From: Fomes fomentarius
Lineage: Eukaryota; Basidiomycota; Agaricomycetes; Polyporales; Polyporaceae
Reading direction: 5' to 3'
Length of the DNA stretch: 64,000 nt
NCBI GenBank assembly: GCA_022606135.1
Contig: JABYQN010000010.1
Location: 620,001-684,000 of the forward strand
Every line of letters begins with the position of its first letter. Position 1 is the first letter of the stretch. The position numbers and the translations under genes were made by a program. The notes beneath the pieces were generated by a model. That model made no database searches. It was not told where the DNA came from and saw only the letters and a program-made list of their open reading frames with translations. Below, piece after piece: positions 56,585 to 64,000 of this stretch.

Positions 56585-58723
56585 TCACTCCTTCGCCTCC
56601 TTCTCCTCGGTGACCTTCGCAGCCTTCACCATCGTCGGCGGCAGAGTCGTGATCGGAGGGAGGAGCGACGCCGCCGTCTTGCGTGCATTCTGTATCAGGA
56701 CATGGTCCATAACCACCAACGCCGCCATCGCCTCCACGATCGGCACCGCGCGGGGCACCACACACGGGTCGTGTCTGCCCCTCGCCGCCAGCGTCCCCGC
56801 CGTGCCGTCGTACTGCACCGTCTGCTGCGCCTGGGAGATCGTCGCGGGGCTCTTGAAGCCGATGCGGAAGTAGACGTCCTCCCCGTTCGCGATCCCGCCC
56901 TGCACGCCCCCAGACCAGTTCGTGCGAGTGCCGAGGGAGCCGTCCGCGCGCGCGACGAACGCGTCGTTGTGCTTCGAGCCCGGCACCTGCGTCCCGCGGA
57001 AGCCGGACCCGATCTCGAACGCCTTGGTGGCGGGGATGGAGAGCATGGCGTGTGCGAGCTTGGCTTCGAGCTTGTCGAAGACGGGCTCGCCGATGCCCGA
57101 GGGCACGTTCCTAATCACGCAGGTGACGGTGCCGCCAATGGAGTCGTTGGCGTTCTTTGCGCGGATGATGCGCTGTGCGGACGTGTAAGCTCAGTTGTGT
57201 AGATTTGGTATATGGCAGTATATGACATATGACACGAGAGGGATGCGTAGAGAGGTACATACCTGCGTCATGCGCTCGGACGTCTCGGCGTGCGGGCAGC
57301 GCGTGGTCTGCGCGTCGACCTGCTCGCGGGAGACGGTCTTGAGGAGCTGGACGAACTCGGGGCTGAGCGCGTCTTCGACTGTGTCGTCGTCGTCGTCCGC
57401 CGGAACCTGTGAGGGCGGCGAGACGGCCGACGGGAGCTGGACCCTGCCCACAGATGACACGAATGCCACAATCTCGACGCCATACGCCAGCTTCAGGTAC
57501 TTCTCCGCGATTGCGCCGGCAGCGACTCTGCCTGCAAAATAGGAAGTCGTTAGTGATGGTGCACATTTTGAGAAGGGATCACCAGGGGCATGTAATTCAC
57601 TGGAACGGATGGATCGTTTCCTCCACCCAGAAACCTCGGAGAAACGATGAGCTTGCTCAGTTCCACAAAGTTCATTGGGTTAGGTTTACAAGGATAGGTA
57701 AGTCTGATTTATCTGCCCTGGAAAGGCGTTGGAGCCTATTCTGCAGGTCTAATGGGCTTATCTCAAAGCATTATTTTTATCTTCCAATTCCTATCCCTTT
57801 CTTGACATCCAATCTTTGCAGTGTTACAACAAGCCGTTACACTCTGAATACACGTTGATCACTGGCCAGATGGCAATACCGTGTATCCAGGTGTTTCAGG
57901 CAAAAGGCATTCTGAATGAACGGAATTTCTCGTTACACTCTAGTCACATCCAAAATGCCTCTTGTAATCAGCATGCAGTTACATTGTAACGTGCTGCGTC
58001 AAGCGTACATGACCAGGATATCCGCCCCGTCAAAAGCGTGGGATCTTTCCGGGTGGTCTTAACTGTCCCTCAAGTGCTTAGAGTACAAAGGCAAGGACAA
58101 AGGATGCAGGGAAAGTGAAGACCGTCCCGAGATATCCCATGGCTTTCACAACGGGATTTCTTGGGCAGTGCCCGTAGGCTACATACATTGCCCCCAGTGG
58201 GTAGGGTTGGACTTACCGATGGTCTCGCGCGCGCTGCTGCGGCCCCCACCGCTGCTCGCTTTAACGCCGTACTTCTCGAGATACGTCCAGTCAGCGTGGC
58301 TCGGGCGGGGGTAGAGGTCGGTCTCGGAGTAGTCCTTGGGTCGCTGGTCCTCGTTGCGGACGAGCAGTCCGATGGGCGTGCCAAGGGTGATGCCGTGCTC
58401 CGTCCCGGACTGGAGGTGGACGAGGTCCTTTTCGTCTCGCTGTGGAGGCGTTCAGGTTGTTATCTCCACCTCCGCCTATCAAGTCCGCATGAATCCACTC
58501 ACGGGAGTGGTGAGGTTGCTCTGACCGGGCCTCCTCCTGCTCAGTTGCACTTGGACGTCTTGGGCGGTCAGCGGGAGGCCCTGGGAGACTTTGCTCGGCA
58601 GTAGCTCTCGCAGAGTAGGAGCAGGGCACATACCGGAGGGCACCCGTCGATGATAGCACCGACAGAGGCGCAGTGGGACTCTCCATAGGTCGTCACACGG
58701 AAGATAGTGCCGAAGGTGGACAT
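56585..58723 (-). CDS. ARO2: Chorismate synthase
   Basis: Minus-strand gene starting [20 protein letters not shown] at 58723. Family motifs are [72 protein letters not shown] and [13 protein letters not shown]. The enzyme converts EPSP to chorismate, the last shikimate step toward aromatic amino acids, and needs reduced FMN. Fungal enzymes carry their own flavin reductase activity. There are five exons. The intron 57532-58216 (685 nt) is about ten times longer than the others and holds a copy of the dispersed repeat also seen at 17866. An insertion of roughly 30 residues ([11 protein letters not shown] region) lies before [11 protein letters not shown], and the C-terminus is Lys/Glu-rich. Confidence 0.95.
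57596..57823 (+). repeat. Dispersed repeat copy 2 inside the ARO2 long intron
   Basis: Similar to 17866-18114 over its whole length with scattered substitutions and small gaps. It keeps the open stretch [22 protein letters not shown], the internal GGTAAG and the closing TTTGCAG. It runs antisense to ARO2, so it does not offer those splice sites to the ARO2 transcript. Confidence 0.75.
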
Positions 58724-59271
58724 CTTCTCGTCCCAGGCTCAACGCGATGTGTATGAGAGGTAGATGGAGGGCGCACCTTTCACAGCTTGAATATACCTGT
58801 ACTGACAGCAAGTGCAGGTAGGTCAAGGATGGAGAGATGGGCTGAGAACGGATGAGCGGAGGCTAAGAGGACGTGAGAGACGCTATGTCCCCTGTCCCTC
58901 CGCGCGCGGTGGAAGTTGAAGAGGATCCGATGTCGTCGGTGGCACTGGCACTGAAGACCGGCGTGGTCTGTCAGCACGCTGCGAGTGAGGCGTTAGGGCG
59001 AGAGAGCGTACCGCTTGTGTCTTTTAGGTGCAAGAGAAGGCAATAGATGACTCGCTCCTCGGAAGGCTTCAAGAATCCTGAAAACCTAGATAAGATAAGA
59101 TCCTTCCCGGATGCCACGCGACTCCTGATCCCGACTTGCTCGGAGTTCGCATCTCTTCTCACCGAACCACCGTGTACCTACGCAACGCCGCAAAGTTCAA
59201 AACATACATACCAGTGCGTGAGTCCAGAGTTATGGAGGGAAAGGAGACTAAACCGCTACACTAGCAGGTCC
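58724..59271. promoter_or_regulatory. Region between divergent ARO2 and the DUF7704-like gene
   Basis: About 550 bp between two start codons pointing away from each other. No gene is supported and no specific motif is recognised. Confidence 0.4.
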
Positions 59272-60214
59272 ATGCCTCTCATATCAGAATTCCCCGCTCT
59301 CCCGGGCTTCTACCAACTCCTCTTCCTGCACATCGAGCCTTGTAAGTACGCTATTGGACATAGACAACCGCCTTGCGCTGACAACACGGGCATAGTCTCC
59401 ACCGTACTCCCTGCTATTATGGCATGGTGGCAGCCCGGCGCTGCATGGTTCCACCACCAACTCATCCCAGATGGGTCCGCGGTCCCCGCCACCGCCAACC
59501 CGCGGACGACCATGGCCATCTGGCAGCTTGGAAACTGTGCGTTGGCAACACACCATTTCACCTTCCTTCCTTCCAGTGCACGTAGGGACTGAAACGAACG
59601 AACCCGTGGCTTGGCTTGAATCTGTAACTGGAACTGGGAACAGGTTACCTGCTGCTCGGCCTTATCTCCACGTTCGTCTTCCGCGCTGTGCGGGACGCGC
59701 TGCCCAACAACCCAGTCGTCCAAGAGCGCATACTTGGCGCGAGCTTCACTGCGCTCGCGCTCGCAGACGTGCGTCCCTCTCTATCGCCCTGCGCTCCTCC
59801 TCTCCTCCCTTGTACTCACCCGCCGGACGCACACAGGTGACACAGTAAGGACGCTCGTTTCCTCCACAAGCATTAATATTGACAACTGGGAACCTTGCGC
59901 TAACCGCCCGAATGACGACGACGACGCGCAGCATCCTCTGGTCGTTCATCGGCCTGCCAGACGAGTTCAAGTACGCGCCCGCGAGCTGGAACTCGATGAC
60001 GCACGGCAACATCACGTTCACCACCTTCCTCTTTGCTATGAGGTGTGTCTGCCAGCCTCCGATGGCGCGTGCATGCCTTGTTTTTGTCATTCTGTTACTG
60101 ACCCGTGCCCCCAAACGCTCGACTTCGGGCAGACTCGCGTGGTTCCTGGGAATCGGCCGCCCACGCTACTTTTACGGCCAGCCCGCCGCGGCCGTCAAGT
60201 CAAAATCGACCTGA
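59272..60214 (+). CDS. Small multi-pass membrane protein (DUF7704-like)
   Basis: Six exons (59272-59341, 59396-59536, 59644-59768, an 8-nt microexon 59837-59844, 59932-60042 and 60133-60214) join in frame to give 178 residues. The start MPLISEFPALPGFYQLLFLHIEP, the central YLLLGLISTFVFRAVRD, ALALADVTHILWSFIGLP and the HGNITFTTFLFAMRLAWFLGIGR region form hydrophobic segments of a fungal four-helix membrane protein. I recall this layout as the DUF7704 family, of unknown function. The C-terminus is short and basic. The 8-nt exon GTGACACA supplies Val-Thr and part of His in DVTH and is needed to link the flanking exons. Confidence 0.8.
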
Positions 60215-62882
60215 CCGGCCACCGATGCGGCACGGGTACGACTCGGCTCTCCGGCGAGCCCACCCGTGCTATGCTTAGTACTTGCTGCCGCGAACCGTAC
60301 AAAGAACCTCTGAACAATTGACTCATTGACCACGGTATTGAATACTGAACGAAGAGTACCAAGTGCTGGCCAGGCACACCTCGTCCAGCCGTGTGTGCAC
60401 TCCCACTCCCCACTGACCTCTCCACACGTCTCCCTCTGCTTCCCCTTCCCAGGCCAAATTGCTTGTTTTCCCGCCAATCCCGCGCTCGTCATTGACCCCG
60501 GCGGCACCGTGGTCGTTATAGCTCACAATACAATAGCCCATGAAACTCTCCGAAGTCACTATCCGTACCCGCACCCGTACCCGCGCCCCTGGAGAACGAC
60601 TGGTGCAGCGTATGACAGTGCATGATGCCTGAATCCCGAATCCCGAATCCCAAATTCCCGGATACTCTCCTCCTCGCTGAGCTTGTGTGACATGTCTCTC
60701 TCTCCCTCTGTAGTATGTACGTGTCTGCATGCTGCTCGGCCCGCTCGGACGGTGTCGCCGTGCATGTATACGATGTATACAATGTAGGAAGCAGCGACCT
60801 TTCTGGTTCACCGCGCATCACATCACATCACGGATTGATCTCAATCCCCCCCGTCCTCCCTCCCCTCTCCCTCAGCATTGACTGACCGGGTCAACGTTGT
60901 GCGTGTGCCTCGCACGCGTGCTTCGCTGCGTGAAGACGGGTATGCAGTACCTATTCAGTCGGCCGAGCACTGGCACAGTTCGCACCATGGCCAGCGGTAG
61001 TATACGTACGTGGCAGAGCACACACATACATTTCGACTTCGACGGATAGGCTACTATGCAGCATCGAGTGACGAGTTAACATGCTCGGCTATGCGGCTCG
61101 CCAAGAATACATCTTGCCAGTGCATGTCGCAACCGCCTACACCGCGGCATCACACAATTCAATAGTACGCCGTGCGCTACTAGGTGCGGATCCAGAAGGC
61201 ATGCAACAGCGCCAGTCTCTCAAAATAGCCCATGTTTATATGCATCTGCACATCGCAGCGACAGGATCGTTCCCATTACAGCATACGCCATACGTACGCC
61301 CATTCAGATTAGCATCCACTGAGCCGATCGTCACACCACCGCACAAGTACGATCAAGTACGAGCAAGAGCAGGGGTTGGAATTGAGATTTAAAAAGTCTT
61401 TCATATCGATCTCACATGTACATTCACCGAATCGCGAGTCGCGAGTCAAGAGCCAAGAGTCGAGAGTCTCATGTACCGAACGGAGAGAGTATGTACGCTA
61501 GAGAGTACGCCTACGATACGTGATACATAATACAAAAAGAAAAACAAGAACAGAGGAGGGATACCGACACAGCGTGGCAAGCAGGCGGACTGGATCTGAG
61601 AGGGCCGAGAACAGGGATGTAGGGGACAGGGGACAGGGTACAAGAGGCGAGACAGCGACGGAGACGAAGGCAGGGGCGGGCACAGAGATGGGGTGAAGCG
61701 AAGCGAACTGGGGATGGAGGGGGGAATGGGGAGTGAGGAATGAGGAATGAGGAGTGAGGAGGGGATAGGCGCATGCATGCATGTATAGAACGAAACATAA
61801 TCGCGAAGGATGAAAGTGCTTAGAACAGACAAACGAAAGGAGGGACGGAGGGAGGGCAAGGGCAATGGACGAGGGAAATCAGAAGAAAGCAGCAAGGGAC
61901 TCGGCGCGAACACGATGCGCCACGGGGCACACTAGCTGGAGCCAGAGCTAAACGGACACAACGCACGATGACGACGACAGAATGACAGCAGGATGGAGGG
62001 GAAGACTCAGGACTGAGACTCGGCCAGGGCCAGGCCAGCGAAGCCGAGAGAGGTGGAGGGGTGGAGGGATGGAGGCACAACACCAACCGAACGAGGAAGA
62101 AGGCAAGGCCCAGGAGAGCTTAGCACCCCCACAAGCTCGTGATTGTGCACATCCACACCCAACAAGCCACCCCGGCAGTCATGCACTCTTGCAGTCTTGC
62201 ACGCACGGCGGCCGAGACTGTCCGAGAAGTGCCACAGCGTCCGGCATCCTATCCACATACCCACAGCGCAGTCTGCTGACCGGCCGTGGCGTGGATCTCG
62301 GCGGGACGGGTTGTACGATGGTATGGTGGATCCTGGGAGGTGCCCCTCTCCAGGTCCCACCCGCCCCCGAATGCGAAGCGTCCTCTTCCTTCCTGAGCTT
62401 CCCGTACGTGCGTTCTCCTTATACCTCATACCGGAGCTTTCCCGAGTTTCCGACCCGCGCCTGTCCGTCCGTACCTGTGTGTTGCGCCTGCTATAGCGCT
62501 GTCCCGCGAGTGCCCGTCCGTGGGATATTAGATGCTCGACGCCGATGTTGGAAGAGGGAAAATGAGAGAAAGCGATGGATGAATGCTGTCGTGATACAAT
62601 GCGAGCCGTATGCAGAGGATGAGCGTGATGATGACGATGACGATGACGTAGGTGTTTACGATGCAAAGACGTGAGCCGTGTTCAGAATGCCGTACGCACC
62701 GATAGTGCCAAAACAACGTGAGCCGCGAGCCGAAGCCAGGAGCCAAAGCCGAAAGCAAGGATGCGAGCAGAGACGAGTCTGGGATTCCGAGGGCTAATGG
62801 GCCAGGCAAAGCATTATGGAACGGCGACGATAACGACAGACAGAGAGGCAATAGTGCGATGCAAAAAAGGATGGCGACGACC
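60215..62882. other. Long gene-free region with purine-skewed tract
   Basis: No gene is supported over 2.7 kb. From about 61520 to 62110 the plus strand is strongly purine-rich with short direct repeats (GGGGACAGGGGACAGGG, GAGGAATGAGGAATGAGGAG). Near 61430-61460 GAGTCGCGAGTCGCGAGTC forms a small tandem array. Part of the right side is probably the 3' UTR of the bZIP gene, where the same tract would be pyrimidine-rich in the mRNA. Confidence 0.5.
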
Positions 62883-64000
62883 CTACTGTTTCGCCTGGTT
62901 CGCCGCCTGCCTCGCCGCGAGCGTCTCGATAATATGGTGCACGCCCTCGGGCTCGAGCACGACCTTCGTCCCGTCGCACCGCGCCTTGTTCGTGAACTCG
63001 GTGCACAGCTCGTTGATGTCCACGTCCTGAGTCCGTAGTCGCTCCGTCAGCTTCCTTGCCTAACACGCAAACACAAACAGAAAACGGGAGGAGGGAACCT
63101 ACCTTAAACTGCGGATTCGACGTGATCGTGCGCCAGGCGGTGAGCACCTCGATATTCTTGTCGCTTTTCTGCGTCTTCGGGAAGCTCGACCCCTTGCACA
63201 TCACGAACGGCGTCCCCTCGCTCGTCGCCTTCCTCAGCAGCGACACCGGCGAGAACGTAATGTCGCACGACGCGCCACCGTCCACGTTCATCTTGTCGCC
63301 TCCGCTACTTTCCGACACCGATGGCGAGCCGTGATTCGAATTCGAGCCGGGGCTCTGCCCGAACGGCGAGCTCTGGACGAAGCTCGACTGGCCCGCTTCC
63401 GAAATGGCCTTTTGCAGCTGCGCTTTGGTCTTCGGACAGTCTTCCCCGCCCCCACAGTGCGCTGACGGGCTGCCCGCACGCGCTGCTCCTGGCGATGAAG
63501 ACGAGGATGATAGTGAAGGTGTGTTCGCCGATGCGTGCGACACCGGTGATACCGAACTGGGTGTGCTCGTGAGGAGAGCCGAGAAGTCGACTCCGCTGCC
63601 GCCGTTTGTTGTCGAAAGGAAGTTGCCGCCGAATATCTGCTCGAGGGCGTCCTGGCCGCTGCTCTCTGGCGGTGTCCACTGGTCCCCTGCAAAGTCGAAG
63701 GTTGATGTGAACGGCTGTTGCCCACCGCCGTTCATCATGCTTTCTGCGGGCGAGGGCTCCACGAACGACGTGAACATTGGGTTGCTCGCGATCGTCTTGT
63801 AGTGGTCCGTACTGTACGAGAACGAGGTATCCATGTTTGTGTCCATGTCCTCGGCCGGGTTGAGCATGTTCGGGTCAAATGCTATCAGCGCATTGAAGTT
63901 GATATCGAACTGCGAGGGCGGCGATTGCGTCTGCATTGGCGACTTGCTCGGGCCCGCGCCGGGCGATGAGAAGTTAAATTGCATCGAGTGATTGTTGTTC
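62883..64000 (-). CDS. Yap1/Pap1-type AP-1 transcription factor, C-terminal part (5' partial)
   Basis: The frame is open to the right edge, so the bZIP domain must lie outside the window. Visible are a Ser/Gln/Asn-rich activation region, then HCGGGEDCPKTKAQLQKAIS, which resembles the N-terminal Cys-rich domain. An intron (about 63057-63104) follows NPQFK. The last exon carries VDINELCTEFTNKARCDG, the C-terminal Cys-rich domain with its nuclear-export-like helix. In Yap1/Pap1, disulfide bonds between these Cys domains mask the export signal under oxidative stress so the factor stays nuclear and induces antioxidant genes. The segment SSFPKTQKSDKNIEVLTAWRTI matches the PAP1 family. The stop is TAG at 62883-62885. 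Confidence 0.88.

Noticed and set aside
56585..58723. Cys in GESHC of chorismate synthase as an active-site defect
   Set aside because: Gly or Cys is accepted at this position in the chorismate synthase signature, so it is not unusual.
58724..59271. Minus-strand ORFs between ARO2 and the membrane-protein gene
   Set aside because: Short, without splice-consistent neighbours or motifs. The stretch fits a divergent promoter better.
1..64000. CRISPR arrays, prokaryotic operons or ribosome binding sites
   Set aside because: Spliced genes and eukaryotic families throughout; no regularly spaced short repeats were seen.
1..64000. tRNA or rRNA genes
   Set aside because: No cloverleaf with A and B boxes or rRNA core sequence was recognised on reading. 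A covariance-model scan would be needed to exclude a tRNA.

Overview
The window reads as chromosomal DNA of a filamentous basidiomycete, most likely an Agaricomycete. Genes are cut by many short introns (about 45-75 nt, GT-AG plus a few GC-AG). It carries a FunK1-type fungal kinase, a copper-fist factor, APH-like kinases, expanded F-box-like proteins, a chromodomain Ty3/gypsy element and a Tnp2/CACTA-type transposase. Gene models were spliced by eye, using frame continuity and recognised families.

Layout. 1-10 kb is transposon territory. It holds the 3' end of a Ty3/gypsy element with its 3' LTR, a decayed transposase split by a solo LTR with a perfect 5-bp target duplication, and a 485-bp near-perfect inverted repeat. 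10-20.5 kb carries a FunK1 kinase, SDO1 (SBDS), a small Cys-rich protein, an intact APH-like kinase, and its paralog broken by an 891-bp hAT-like non-autonomous element. 20.6-44 kb is an array of six related F-box/leucine-rich genes (two damaged), interleaved with PRP16, a copper-fist regulator and a UBE2W-type E2 enzyme. 44-64 kb is mostly conserved housekeeping: TOP2, an NAA38-like Sm protein, a UPF0052/CofD-like protein, a hypothetical protein, chorismate synthase (ARO2), a small DUF7704-like membrane protein, and the C-terminus of a Yap1/Pap1-type redox factor that runs off the right edge.

How the parts relate. There is no obvious metabolic cluster. Essential single-copy genes sit among fast-evolving kinases and F-box genes, and mobile elements have broken members of the latter. 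The most distinctive signal is structural. Four F-box genes each carry a 10-nt microexon (phase 2 in, phase 0 out) before the F-box exon, and a fifth keeps the same 10-nt unit with its upstream intron reduced to 12 nt and exonised. Tiny exons recur elsewhere: 11 nt internal and 11 nt terminal in the E2 gene, 8 nt in the membrane-protein gene, and a 3-nt first coding exon in the copper-fist gene.
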